A stretch of DNA of 64,000 nucleotides from Ectorhizobium quercum (GTDB lineage: Bacteria > Pseudomonadota > Alphaproteobacteria > Rhizobiales > Rhizobiaceae): NCBI RefSeq assembly GCF_026552795.1, contig NZ_JANFPI010000012.1, forward strand, positions 1-64,000, written 5' to 3'. The translations under genes and the position numbers were made by a program. The notes beneath the pieces were generated by a model. It worked only from the letters and a program-made list of their open reading frames with translations, was not told where the DNA came from and ran no database searches. This document shows positions 9,261 to 17,192 of the stretch, piece by piece (position 1 is the first letter of the stretch; each line of letters begins with the position of its first letter).

Positions 9261-9339
9261 CGATCTTCCTTTCATGTCATTCGTCACGGTCTTGTTTTCC
9301 GGCCTTCATCCTGATGCGAAGGTTGCGGGACCCATGATC

Positions 9340-9370
9340 ATTGGTATATATGGTACTTATGAGTATCAAT
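9340..9370. promoter_or_regulatory. Imperfect inverted repeat between TetR and RcnB genes
   Basis: ATTGGTA (9340-9346) and TATCAAT (9364-9370) form an imperfect inverted repeat around an AT-rich core, in a region otherwise GC-rich. It lies 18 bp before the TetR start and 79 bp before the RcnB-like start, where a TetR operator controlling both directions is expected. Binding is inferred, not shown. Confidence 0.4.
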
Positions 9371-9388
9371 AATCCTGCGGAAGTTTGA

Positions 9389-10057
9389 ATGTCAACCGGA
9401 AAACTCCAGTATTCCGAAGGCGACACCGCAGCGGGGCCTCCCGCGCGGCGCGGGCGGCCCCGCATGGTCAGCGACGAGGAACGCCGCAAGGCCATCCTTC
9501 AGGCGGCCTACGCGGCATTCGTCGAACTCGGTTTCGCACGCACCACCACGGCCATCGTGGCGGCGAAGGCCAAAGTATCCAAACGCTCGATCTACGAACT
9601 GTTCGAGAACAAGACGCGCCTGTTTGCGGAAGTCGTGCGCGAACACCGCCATGTCATGCTTGACCTGCCGCGGCCGGCCGACGAAGATCTGCCGCCGCTG
9701 GAAACGCTGTCGCGGATCTTCCGGCTGGACATTCCCGACGAGGAGGATGTGGAAAGGGAAGCAGTGCTGAGGCTCATCGTCCGGGAATCGCAGCAACTTC
9801 CCGAACTGTCCGACTATCTCTACGAAAACGGCATCATTCGCGCCCGCGAGGAGCTGATCGAGTGGCTCGACCGGGAGAACTGTCGCGGAAGGATACGGTC
9901 GGAGGACACCCTCGTCTGCGCCGGAATGCTGATGGACATCGTCTTCGGCGCGCTTCTGCCGCGCAGACGGCTGAAAACCGCCGGCGAACGCACCCAGCGC
10001 CGCGAGCATATCAGGAAGCGGCTGGAAATTTTCCTGCGCGGCATAGGCGCGATGTGA
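9389..10057 (+). CDS. TetR family transcriptional regulator
   Basis: A 222-residue TetR-type regulator. Residues about 20-75 form the DNA-binding domain, preceded by a basic arm (ARRGRPRMVSDEERR) and including the turn-recognition helix region AAKAKVSKRSIYELFENK. The C-terminal two thirds is a helical ligand-binding domain of the AefR-like type. It is divergent from the RcnB-like gene and the exported-hydrolase run (9260 down to 1439), so it is the obvious candidate repressor of that operon. GGAAG lies upstream of ATG 9389. The inducer is unknown. TetR assignment is secure; the target is inferred from position. Confidence 0.93.
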   Translation: MSTGKLQYSEGDTAAGPPARRGRPRMVSDEERRKAILQAAYAAFVELGFARTTTAIVAAKAKVSKRSIYELFENKTRLFAEVVREHRHVMLDLPRPADEDLPPLETLSRIFRLDIPDEEDVEREAVLRLIVRESQQLPELSDYLYENGIIRAREELIEWLDRENCRGRIRSEDTLVCAGMLMDIVFGALLPRRRLKTAGERTQRREHIRKRLEIFLRGIGAM

Positions 10058-10128
10058 AGGGCGGATACGTCACGCCCCCGCCCCTTCGATAACAACGGAT
10101 GGAAGCGGGCGGTGCGCCCGCCCGGATA

Positions 10129-10674
10129 TCAGGACGCGCTCGGAACGACGTGCGCGCCAGCGGTCGCCTGGCCGGAAAGTGCGGTTTGCAGCCGTGCTTC
10201 CTGCGCCGGCGAAAGCGACGTCTTCAGGACGCGGCCGCGCAACCCCTCGAATTCGGCCAGCACCTTTTCAGGCTGCGCCTTGCGCACCAGCACGAAAAGA
10301 GCCGAGGAATTGTTCGGGATGGTTTCGCCGAGCGACTTGATGAACTTGTCGTCGATGCCGTAATCCGTCAGGGAGCCGGACAGGGCGCCGGCGCCGGCAC
10401 CGGCCAGACCGCCGATAGCAAGGCCGGCGAGCGGATTGAGGAACAGCAGGCCGACGAGGGCGCCCCAGAGCGAGCCGGAAATCAGGCCGGATGTCGCTCC
10501 GAGCGCGGGCAGGTTCACGCTCTGCTTCAGGTGGACCTTGCCTTCCGCATCGCGGATGACCACGACCGCGTCCTCCAGATCGACCAGATATTCCTTCTTG
10601 AGGCTGGCGAGCTTCAAAAGCACCCTGTCGGCTTCTTCCGGATGATCGAAACCGACGACAATGAGATCAGACAT
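10129..10674 (-). CDS. DUF1269 glycine-zipper protein
   Basis: A 181-residue protein of the DUF1269 family. AAGGAGA precedes ATG 10674. The N-terminal part (SDLIVVGFDHPEEADRVL) is a small alpha/beta fold with charged residues, and the centre (about 60-102) is a hydrophobic glycine-rich segment (NPLAGLAIGGLAGAGAGALSGSL) that could insert in a membrane as a glycine zipper. Members are often stress- or acid-induced and located at the membrane, but no molecular function is known. It stands alone, converging with the TetR gene. Confidence 0.85.
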   Translation of the reverse strand: MSDLIVVGFDHPEEADRVLLKLASLKKEYLVDLEDAVVVIRDAEGKVHLKQSVNLPALGATSGLISGSLWGALVGLLFLNPLAGLAIGGLAGAGAGALSGSLTDYGIDDKFIKSLGETIPNNSSALFVLVRKAQPEKVLAEFEGLRGRVLKTSLSPAQEARLQTALSGQATAGAHVVPSAS

Positions 10675-10822
10675 GCGTGTTCTCCTTATACTTCGTCCGG
10701 TAGGTAAACGTTTTTTGTGACAATTCGTTGCGCACCGCCGGGCGCCGGAATGCGTTTTTCTTTCCCATGCGCGACAGCCCTCCGGCGATCGTTATGCGAG
10801 CGTAACGGATCGCCCGGACGGG

Positions 10823-11734
10823 TCAATCGGCCCGGTCATGCTCCGTCAGAACGGGATTTTCCCGCAGGCCGGCCGTCAGCCGGTCGATCACGCGCTGAAC
10901 GAGCGGATCGTCGCGCAGGGTCCGTCTCCGCAACAGGTGAACCGGCAAGGCGGGCGGCTCGTAATCGGCAAGGACGCGCACCAGCCGGCCGTCGCGCAGT
11001 TCGTCGAAGACCTGATAGGACAGGAATTGCCCGAGCCCGCCGCCGTCGAGCACGAAGCGCAGGCGGGTTGCGATATCGTCGACGGCAAGCCGGCCGCGCA
11101 ATCGCGGCAGAAGCCGGCGTCCCGCTTCCGAGAAACGCAATTGCGATACGTAGCCACCGCGCAGGCCAAGGACGACCTGATGAGCGGCCAGGTCGCGCGG
11201 CGCCTGCGGGATGCCGTGCGCGTTCAGATAGCCGGGCGCCGCAACCATGACGCCCTTCAGGCTACCGAGCCGGGTCGCCGGCAATTCCCGCTCGTTCGCA
11301 GAACCGATCCGGATGGCGATATCGATCCGCTCGTCAACGAGATCGAGAACGCGGTCCTGCATCATGAACTCGCATTGCAGGTCCGGCTCCTCATCGAGCA
11401 GCCGCGCAAGGATCGGGGCGACGTGGCGGCGCCCGAACAGCACCGGCGCCGTGATCCGCAGCCGTCTGATGTTGCGGCCCGCGGGAATGGCTCCGGTCAG
11501 CGTGCCGTAGAGAGCGAGAAGATGGCGCGCCTCCTCCGCGAGGGCGGCTCCCCTCGGCGTCGGCTCCATGCGGCGGGAATTGCGGACCAGCAGACGCTCG
11601 CCCGTGCGGCCCTCGAGGCTGGCGAGAACCCGGGTGATCGCCGGCGCGGACCGGTTCAGCCGCCTTGCCGCCGCGGCGAGACTGCCGGTGTCGATAATGG
11701 CGACCAGAACGGCCAGTTCGTCGAGGCGGTCCAT
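10823..11734 (-). CDS. LysR family transcriptional regulator
   Basis: A 303-residue LysR-type regulator. The winged helix-turn-helix is at residues 1-65 (GSLAAAARRLNRSAPAITRVLASLE is the typical LysR recognition region); residues about 90-295 are the effector-binding domain. It is transcribed divergently from a glutathione S-transferase gene at 11838, the usual arrangement for a LysR protein controlling its neighbour. The intergenic region holds two inverted repeats (11736-11755 and 11757-11773). The effector is unknown; a GST partner suggests an electrophile or aromatic compound. Confidence 0.95.
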   Translation of the reverse strand: MDRLDELAVLVAIIDTGSLAAAARRLNRSAPAITRVLASLEGRTGERLLVRNSRRMEPTPRGAALAEEARHLLALYGTLTGAIPAGRNIRRLRITAPVLFGRRHVAPILARLLDEEPDLQCEFMMQDRVLDLVDERIDIAIRIGSANERELPATRLGSLKGVMVAAPGYLNAHGIPQAPRDLAAHQVVLGLRGGYVSQLRFSEAGRRLLPRLRGRLAVDDIATRLRFVLDGGGLGQFLSYQVFDELRDGRLVRVLADYEPPALPVHLLRRRTLRDDPLVQRVIDRLTAGLRENPVLTEHDRAD

Positions 11735-11735
11735 C

Positions 11736-11755
11736 TTTCATTCCAGTAAATGAAA
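11736..11755. promoter_or_regulatory. Inverted repeat, candidate LysR operator 1
   Basis: TTTCATT (11736-11742) and AATGAAA (11749-11755) form a perfect 7-bp inverted repeat with a 6-bp spacer, starting just 1 bp from the LysR start codon. It fits an autorepression site for the divergent LysR gene. Confidence 0.5.
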
Positions 11756-11756
11756 T

Positions 11757-11773
11757 CATTCATTGCATGAATG
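11757..11773. promoter_or_regulatory. Inverted repeat, candidate LysR operator 2
   Basis: CATTCAT (11757-11763) and ATGAATG (11767-11773) form a perfect 7-bp inverted repeat with a 3-bp spacer, directly beside the first repeat and sharing its TCATT core. The pair may be the recognition and activation sites for the LysR protein that controls the GST gene. Confidence 0.5.
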
Positions 11774-11837
11774 GCATATGGATTCCATTTTCTGCAAGCA
11801 TAGACTCCGGGGCCGGAACGGAAGATCGGAGGTTCCC

Positions 11838-12491
11838 GTGTATCGTCTTTATCATTCGCCCGGCGCCTGTTCGCTCGCCGTCCATATCGTGCTGGAGGAG
11901 ATCGGCCTGCCCTACGAGGCGGAGATCCGCTCCGCGAAGAACGGCGAGGGAACCACGACGCCGGACTATCTGGCGCTCAACCCCAAGGGGCGCGTGCCGG
12001 CCCTGAGCGGCGTGCCGGGCAGCGCCGGCGGAGCGGCCAACCTGCTGACGGAAGCGCCCGCCATCCTGTTCTTCCTTGCCGCCAGCCATCCAGATTGCCG
12101 ATTGATGCCGGCCGATCCGGCCGGTCGGGCACGCTGTCTGGAATGGATGAACTGGCTCTCCGGCACCTTGCACGGCATGGGCTACGGCCAGCTCTGGCGC
12201 CCGCAGCGCGTCGTGACCGATACCGCCCTTTACGACGCCGTGAAATCCGCAGGGCTGGAGATAATCAACGCCGCGCACGACCACATCGAACACGTCCTGT
12301 CGGACGGGCGGGACTGGGCCGTGCCGGGGCAATACACCATCGTCGATGCCTATCTCGTCGTGTTCTGGCTGTGGGGCGGGCGGATCGGCCTCGATATGGA
12401 GACGGCGTGGCCGCTCTGGGCCCGGCTGATGCGCACGGTCCTGGCACGCCCTGCCGTTCGAGAGGCGCTGGCGCAGGAAAGGCTTGCATGA
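11838..12491 (+). CDS. Glutathione S-transferase family protein
   Basis: A 217-residue GST. GTG 11838 is taken as start because GGAGG lies 5 bp upstream and the thioredoxin fold begins at once (VYRLYHSPGACSLAVHIVLEE). The N-terminal domain shows the SPGACSLA segment of beta-class-like enzymes and the cis-proline motif NPKGRVPAL; the C-terminal helical domain covers about 90-215. It would conjugate glutathione to electrophiles or act in thiol exchange in the cytosol. It is the divergent partner of the LysR gene and ends 22 bp before the end of the convergent sigma factor gene. Confidence 0.9.
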   Translation: MYRLYHSPGACSLAVHIVLEEIGLPYEAEIRSAKNGEGTTTPDYLALNPKGRVPALSGVPGSAGGAANLLTEAPAILFFLAASHPDCRLMPADPAGRARCLEWMNWLSGTLHGMGYGQLWRPQRVVTDTALYDAVKSAGLEIINAAHDHIEHVLSDGRDWAVPGQYTIVDAYLVVFWLWGGRIGLDMETAWPLWARLMRTVLARPAVREALAQERLA

Positions 12492-12513
12492 GAACCCGGC
12501 TATCGTCCAGGGC

Positions 12514-13386
12514 CTATTGCACGCAAATACCCTCCAGGTGGCGCAGCTTGTCCGGGTTTCTCACGACGTAGATTGCACTCACCTTCCCCTGCTCGATCTG
12601 CAAGGCCGTGGTCTGCACGATCCCGCCCTGTTCAACCGTGACAAAGCCGGGAAGCCCGTCGATGACGGCGTAGCGGACGAGAAGCGACGGCGACCGGGCG
12701 AATTCCCGCGCCATCCGGGCATGCCGCTCCATCACGTCCGCAATGCCGGTCAACGGCTGCGGCGAGGCCGGCACCTTGCCGCCGCCGTCCGCGCAGGCGG
12801 TCACATCCTCGGTCAGCAGGGAGCGCAGCCTGTCCATGTCGCCGTTGCGGGAGGCGGCGAAGAAGGCGGCGGCGATCTCCAGCCCCTGTTCCTTCGTCAC
12901 CGGAAAACGCGGCCGCGCCGATCGGATATGCTCGCGCGCCCGGCTGGCAAGCTTGCGGCATGCCGCCGGCTGGCGTCCGATTGCGCTGGCGATATCGTCG
13001 AAGCCCATGCCGAAAACGTCGTGAAGCAGGAAGGCCGCTCGCTCCAGCGGCGACAGACGTTCCAGCGCGATCATCAGCGGCAGCGTGATGTCGTCGACGG
13101 GCTCCGGGCCTCCATCATCGACGACGGGTTCGGGCAGCCACGGCCCGATATAGGTCTCGCGCCTGCGCCGGGCGGATTTCAGCTCGTTCAGGCACAGGCG
13201 CGTGACGATGGTGCGCAGCAGGGCCGCCGGCTCGCGGACCGCATCACGCTCCATCGCCAGCCAGCGGAGATAGGCATTCTGAACGACGTCCTCGGCATCC
13301 GCCACCGAGCCGAGCATCCGGTACGCCAGCCGGATGAGCCGGGGACGCAGTTCGGAGAATGACGGATCGGGGGGAAGGTCGTTCAT
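12514..13386 (-). CDS. ECF41-type RNA polymerase sigma factor with SnoaL-like domain
   Basis: A 290-residue extracytoplasmic-function sigma factor. Sigma region 2 (about 10-75, including LAYRMLGSVADAEDVVQNAYLRW) and region 4 (about 110-165, LSPLERAAFLLHDVFGMGFDDIASAIGR) are followed by a SnoaL/NTF2-like C-terminal extension of about 110 residues. The ECF41 hallmark RNPDKL is present near the end. In this group the extension replaces an anti-sigma factor and controls activity from within the protein. Start ATG 13386 lies 7 bp after the monooxygenase stop, so the two are one transcript from the ECF41-type promoter at 13770-13796. The group is named SigJ-like in some annotations. The inducing signal is unknown. 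Confidence 0.93.
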   Translation of the reverse strand: MNDLPPDPSFSELRPRLIRLAYRMLGSVADAEDVVQNAYLRWLAMERDAVREPAALLRTIVTRLCLNELKSARRRRETYIGPWLPEPVVDDGGPEPVDDITLPLMIALERLSPLERAAFLLHDVFGMGFDDIASAIGRQPAACRKLASRAREHIRSARPRFPVTKEQGLEIAAAFFAASRNGDMDRLRSLLTEDVTACADGGGKVPASPQPLTGIADVMERHARMAREFARSPSLLVRYAVIDGLPGFVTVEQGGIVQTTALQIEQGKVSAIYVVRNPDKLRHLEGICVQ

Positions 13387-13393
13387 CTGCCGA

Positions 13394-13732
13394 CTATTGC
13401 GCGTGGACCGCATCGACCCGGTAGAGGCCGGGCGCAACCGACTTCGCAAGCCCGGCGAATGTCTTGAGCTGCTCCTGCGTTTCCGGCTTCTTTATGAAGC
13501 CCTCGAAGTGTTCCTTCGACGCCCATTGCGCGTAATTCACCACCTTCTTGCCATCGAGGCTGCTGTGGATGCTGACCGACAGGAAGCCGGGCTGATGCCG
13601 GATGGTGCTTTCGGTCGCTTCCGAAAGCGCCGCCACCAGTTCCGCCTGCCTGCCCGACTCGACCTCATAAACGTTGACAAGCGTGAGGTTCTTCGCTTCA
13701 GGATCAATCGTCGCTTTATTCCCGCTGACCAT
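13394..13732 (-). CDS. Antibiotic biosynthesis monooxygenase-type protein, ECF41 partner
   Basis: A 112-residue ferredoxin-like fold protein of the ABM group. The typical run is VYEVESGRQAELVAALSEATE, then HQPGFLSVSIHSSLDGKKVVNYAQWASKEHFEGF. AAAGGAG precedes ATG 13732. It is immediately upstream of, and on one transcript with, the ECF41 sigma factor; genes next to ECF41 factors usually code for a small oxidoreductase, monooxygenase or carboxymuconolactone decarboxylase and are the sigma factor's main target. Such monooxygenases oxidise quinone-like or polyketide aromatic substrates without cofactor, or degrade haem; the substrate here is unknown. Confidence 0.87.
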   Translation of the reverse strand: MVSGNKATIDPEAKNLTLVNVYEVESGRQAELVAALSEATESTIRHQPGFLSVSIHSSLDGKKVVNYAQWASKEHFEGFIKKPETQEQLKTFAGLAKSVAPGLYRVDAVHAQ

Positions 13733-13769
13733 CGTCGTCTCCTTTGAACATTGCCGTTACGAAAGACAT

Positions 13770-13796
13770 GACAACGGCGGGGCCCGGAATGTGACA
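13770..13796 (-). promoter_or_regulatory. ECF41-type promoter
   Basis: Read on the minus strand: TGTCACA (13796-13790), a 16-bp spacer, then TGTC (13773-13770), 37 bp before the monooxygenase start. The known ECF41 promoter has TGTCACA at -35 and CGTC at -10 with about 16 bp between; this site matches all but one base. It implies that the sigma factor activates the operon that encodes it. Confidence 0.75.
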
Positions 13797-13819
13797 CGGC
13801 AGGGAACGAGCGCGCACGA

Positions 13820-14815
13820 TCAGACGGTGACGACCACCTTCCCCTTGAGCGACTGCGCTTTGAACAGGCCCAGCTTCTCCGGCAGGCTGTCGAAACCGGC
13901 GACATGGATGGGCGGCAGGCGCAGATTGCCGACGGCGACCCGCCGGAAAAGACGGGCGCCCGTTTCCCGCCACTCCCGCCAGTCGCGCTCGGTCGCATGG
14001 GCGTGGACGCTGTTCAGGGCCACCTCATGCAGGGAAAGCGCCGTCGTGAACCCCGGCAGCGGTGCGGCTTCGAGGCGATCCTGAATGCAGACGAGATGGC
14101 CGTTATAGCCGATCATCGGCGCGAGCGACCGGGCGTGATCGCCGCTCACCGTATCGAAAGCCGCAAACAGGCGGCGCGGCCCGAGCGCGGCCTGAAGCGC
14201 CGTCCGCCAGCTTTCGTCCCGATAGTCGAAGGCGCCTGCGATCCCGAGCCCCTTCAGCCCCTCATGATGGGCCTTCGCCGCCGTGACCCATATGCGCCAG
14301 CCCTGCCCGACCGCCAGTTGCGCCAGCAACAATCCGACGCTGCCTCCAGCGCCGGTGACAAGCACGTCCCGGTCCGGCTCCGGCGGAATCTTGGCGAATG
14401 CCTGCCATGCGGTGAGACCGGGACAGGGCAGGCTCGCCGCCACCGCGTCGGTCATCTCCGCCGGGATCGGCAGAAGGCTTTCGGCGCGCACCAGCGTGTA
14501 TTCGGCAAAGCTTCCGTCGCGCAGAAGACGTTGATGATAGGCGACGCGAAGCCCTTCCGGCAGATGCACGCCCTCGCCGGCGGCGGCGATGATGCCGGCA
14601 CCGTCGACACCGGGCACGTGCCCCGGCTTCCAGTCGGCATGCCCCCGCTGGATCACTTTCCAGTCGACCGGATTGAGCCCGATCGCCCGGTTGGCGACGA
14701 GAACGTCCCCCGGCCCGGGTTTCGGCAACGCCTTTTCCGCGATGCGCAGGGTTGCCGACTCGCCCTTTTCCGTCCAGGTCCATGCGCGATAGGTGGTCTG
14801 TGGGTGGTTCAACAT
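13820..14815 (-). CDS. Zinc-independent medium-chain dehydrogenase/reductase
   Basis: A 331-residue MDR-family oxidoreductase of the quinone-oxidoreductase type. The GroES-like N-terminal domain (about 10-125) lacks the catalytic cysteine/histidine cluster of zinc alcohol dehydrogenases; the Rossmann domain carries VTGAGGSVGLLLAQLA (about 150-165), which binds NAD(P)H. It probably reduces quinones or enones in the cytosol. It lies 41 bp after the aldo-keto reductase gene on the same strand and may be the third gene of the MFS/AKR/MDR operon. The ECF41-type promoter starts 23 bp beyond its end, so it is upstream of that regulon rather than in it. Confidence 0.88.
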   Translation of the reverse strand: MLNHPQTTYRAWTWTEKGESATLRIAEKALPKPGPGDVLVANRAIGLNPVDWKVIQRGHADWKPGHVPGVDGAGIIAAAGEGVHLPEGLRVAYHQRLLRDGSFAEYTLVRAESLLPIPAEMTDAVAASLPCPGLTAWQAFAKIPPEPDRDVLVTGAGGSVGLLLAQLAVGQGWRIWVTAAKAHHEGLKGLGIAGAFDYRDESWRTALQAALGPRRLFAAFDTVSGDHARSLAPMIGYNGHLVCIQDRLEAAPLPGFTTALSLHEVALNSVHAHATERDWREWRETGARLFRRVAVGNLRLPPIHVAGFDSLPEKLGLFKAQSLKGKVVVTV

Positions 14816-14856
14816 GGGTCGCTCTTACTCTTCGCTGCCTGTGCCTCTATCGTTTC

Positions 14857-15891
14857 CTAAACCGCCGGCGGGTTCAATCGGGCAAAGCCCTCCTGCCGAT
14901 GATAGGGGAAATAGGGATAGGGTGCTGTGACGGCGCTGGCCGCGTCAAGCCTCGCCACCTGCTCCGGCGTCAGGTTCCAGCCGACCGCGCCGAGGTTCTG
15001 TCGAAGCTGCGCCTCGTTGCGCGCGCCGACGATGACCGAGGAGACGGTCGGGCGCTGGAGCAGCCAGTTGAGCGCGATCTGCGGCACCGTCCTGCCGGTT
15101 TCGTCCGCGACGGCGTCGAGCGCATCGACGACGCGATAGAGGTGTTCGTCCTCCACCGGCGGGCCGAAGCTCGCGGTCTCGTGCAGGCGGCTGCCTTCGG
15201 GAAGCGGCGCGCCGCGACGGATTTTCCCGGTCAGCCGTCCCCAGCCAAGCGGGCTCCAGACCATCGCGCCGAGGCCCTGGTCCGCGCCTAGCGGCATCAG
15301 CTCCCATTCGTAATCGCGCCCGACCAGCGAATAATAGACCTGATGGGCGACGTAGCGCGGCCAGCCATAGCGGTCGGCCACGGCCTGCGATTTCATCACC
15401 TGCCAGCCGGAGAAGTTGGAGACGCCGACATAGCGGACCTTGCCGCTGCGAACCAGTGTATCGAGCGTCGACAGCACTTCCTCGACCGGCGTGCCGGCAT
15501 CGAAGGCGTGAAGCTGGAGGAGATCGATATAGTCGGTTTGTAGCCGGCGCAGCGCATCCTCGACGGCCCGGATCAGCCGGAAGCGTGACGTGCCGGCATC
15601 GTTCGGCCCGTCGCCCATCGGCAACCCGGTCTTGGTCGAGACCAGCACCGCATCGCGCCGGCCCTTGATCGCCTCGCCCAGCACCTCCTCGGAAGCACCG
15701 CTGGAATAGACGTCGGCCGTGTCGAACAGGTTGACGCCGGCATCGAGGCAGATATCGACGAGGCGGCGGGCTTCCGTGGCGTCGGATGTGCCCCAGTTGC
15801 CGAAGAGCGGGCCGGAACCGCCGAATGTGCCTGCGCCGAAGCTGAGGACCGGCACCTTGAGGCCGGATTTGCCGAGCGGTCGATAATCCAT
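14857..15891 (-). CDS. Aldo/keto reductase
   Basis: A 344-residue (beta/alpha)8 aldo-keto reductase. It opens with MDYRPLGKSGLKVPVLSFGAGTFGG, carries the catalytic-type region NLFDTADVYSSGASEEVLGEA (Asp-Tyr), the ALRRLQTDYIDLLQLHAFD signature and the NADP-binding end VIVGARNEAQLRQNLGAVGW. AAGGAGAG precedes ATG 15891. Enzymes of this subgroup reduce aldehydes or ketones with NADPH. It follows the MFS gene by 13 bp, so the two are almost certainly co-transcribed and probably under the LysR gene at 17193. Confidence 0.94.
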   Translation of the reverse strand: MDYRPLGKSGLKVPVLSFGAGTFGGSGPLFGNWGTSDATEARRLVDICLDAGVNLFDTADVYSSGASEEVLGEAIKGRRDAVLVSTKTGLPMGDGPNDAGTSRFRLIRAVEDALRRLQTDYIDLLQLHAFDAGTPVEEVLSTLDTLVRSGKVRYVGVSNFSGWQVMKSQAVADRYGWPRYVAHQVYYSLVGRDYEWELMPLGADQGLGAMVWSPLGWGRLTGKIRRGAPLPEGSRLHETASFGPPVEDEHLYRVVDALDAVADETGRTVPQIALNWLLQRPTVSSVIVGARNEAQLRQNLGAVGWNLTPEQVARLDAASAVTAPYPYFPYHRQEGFARLNPPAV

Positions 15892-15904
15892 TGGAAGACT
15901 CTCC

Positions 15905-17086
15905 TTATGAGATCGGGTTGCAGGAAGGTGCGAGGGCCGCGCGCCGGCTCGCCCGCACGGCGATCAACGCGGTAACGATGGCGAGAAGCGGAAACAGCGC
16001 GGCGGTAATCGGCACCAGCGCAAGGCCCGGGCCGTGGTCGATGACCACGCCGCCGGCCCAGGCGCCGATGGCGTTGCCGAGATTGAAGGCGCCGATATTG
16101 AAACTGGATGCAAGGCTCTGGCCCGCGCCTTCGGCCTTCGAGAGTACCCACATCTGCAAGGGCGCGACGGTGGCGAAGCCGGCCGCGCCGAGCAGGCCGG
16201 TGAAGACAATGGCGCCGATCCGGTTGTCGAAGGCGAAGGTCATCAGCGCGAGCACGAGAGCGAGCGCCGCCAGCGTGCCGAGGATGGCGCGGACGAGATC
16301 GCGGTCGGCCAGCCTGCCGCCCAGCAGATTGCCCGCGACCAGCCCGCCGCCGAAGACCAGCAGGACCGGCGAGACGGCGCTGTTGTCAAAACCGCTGATC
16401 TGCGTCAGCAATGGCGCGACATAGGTGAAGACGGCGAAGACGCCGGCATAGCCGAACACGGTCGTCAGAAGTCCCAGCAGGACCGGGCGGCGAGAGATGG
16501 CGCGCAGGTCGGCCCGCCAGTCGGAGACCTCGGGCCGTGTCCGGTCCTGCGGCACCAGAAGGGCCAGGATGGCGAGAGCGGCCAGCCCCACCAGCGTCAC
16601 CGCCCAGAAGGTAGCGCGCCATCCATAATGCTGGCCGAGCCAAGTGCCGAACGGCACCCCGAGCACGGTCGCGACCGTCAGGCCGGTGAACATGACGGCG
16701 ATCGCCGAGGCGCGCTTGTCTTCGGCGACAAGGCCGGTCGCCACCACGGCCCCGACCCCGAAGAAGGTGCCGTGGGTGAGCGCCGTCAGCACCCGCGCGG
16801 CCATCAGCCAGCCATAGGTCGGCGCGAGCGCGCAGGCCGCATTGCCGACGACGAAAATGACCATCAGCCCGACCAGCACTTGCTTGCGCGGCCAGCGGGC
16901 GGTGAGCACGGTCAGCACTGGCGCGCCGATGGTGACGCCGAGCGCATAGCCGGAAATCAGCAGCCCGGCGGCGGCGATGGTGACGTTCAGCTCGCGACCG
17001 ACCTCCAGCAGGAGGCCCATGATGACGAATTCGGTGACGCCGATGCCGAAGGCGCCGGCTGTCAGGGCATAGAGTGCCAGAGGCAT
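15905..17086 (-). CDS. MFS transporter, AraJ-like efflux family
   Basis: A 393-residue, 12-helix major facilitator of the DHA1/AraJ-like group (MPLALYALTAGAFGIGVTEFVIMGLLLEVG start). The inter-helix motif between helices 2 and 3 is LTARWPRKQVLVG. These proteins export sugars, purines or drugs by proton antiport across the inner membrane. It is the first gene of the operon with the aldo-keto reductase and MDR genes, and is divergent from the LysR gene with a 9-bp inverted repeat between them. Substrate unknown. Confidence 0.92.
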   Translation of the reverse strand: MPLALYALTAGAFGIGVTEFVIMGLLLEVGRELNVTIAAAGLLISGYALGVTIGAPVLTVLTARWPRKQVLVGLMVIFVVGNAACALAPTYGWLMAARVLTALTHGTFFGVGAVVATGLVAEDKRASAIAVMFTGLTVATVLGVPFGTWLGQHYGWRATFWAVTLVGLAALAILALLVPQDRTRPEVSDWRADLRAISRRPVLLGLLTTVFGYAGVFAVFTYVAPLLTQISGFDNSAVSPVLLVFGGGLVAGNLLGGRLADRDLVRAILGTLAALALVLALMTFAFDNRIGAIVFTGLLGAAGFATVAPLQMWVLSKAEGAGQSLASSFNIGAFNLGNAIGAWAGGVVIDHGPGLALVPITAALFPLLAIVTALIAVRASRRAALAPSCNPIS

Positions 17087-17098
17087 GGTTCAGTCTCG

Positions 17099-17129
17099 AT
17101 CTTCTTGCGGAACACTGTCCCAAGAAGAT
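17099..17129. promoter_or_regulatory. Inverted repeat, candidate LysR operator
   Basis: ATCTTCTTG (17099-17107) and CAAGAAGAT (17121-17129) form a perfect 9-bp inverted repeat with a 13-bp spacer, 12 bp upstream of the MFS start and 63 bp upstream of the LysR start. Its size and place suit LysR binding. Confidence 0.5.
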
Positions 17130-17192
17130 AGACCGCCGGCATCGGATGAAATAGAATGCGCTTGGGAAAATCACTTGTGAGATGAAGTCAAC

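Noticed and set aside
10105..10121. GC-rich hairpin GCGGGCG-GTG-CGCCCGC between the TetR and DUF1269 genes, as a terminator
   Set aside because: No T-run on either strand, so it is not a convincing intrinsic terminator; it may still form a hairpin.
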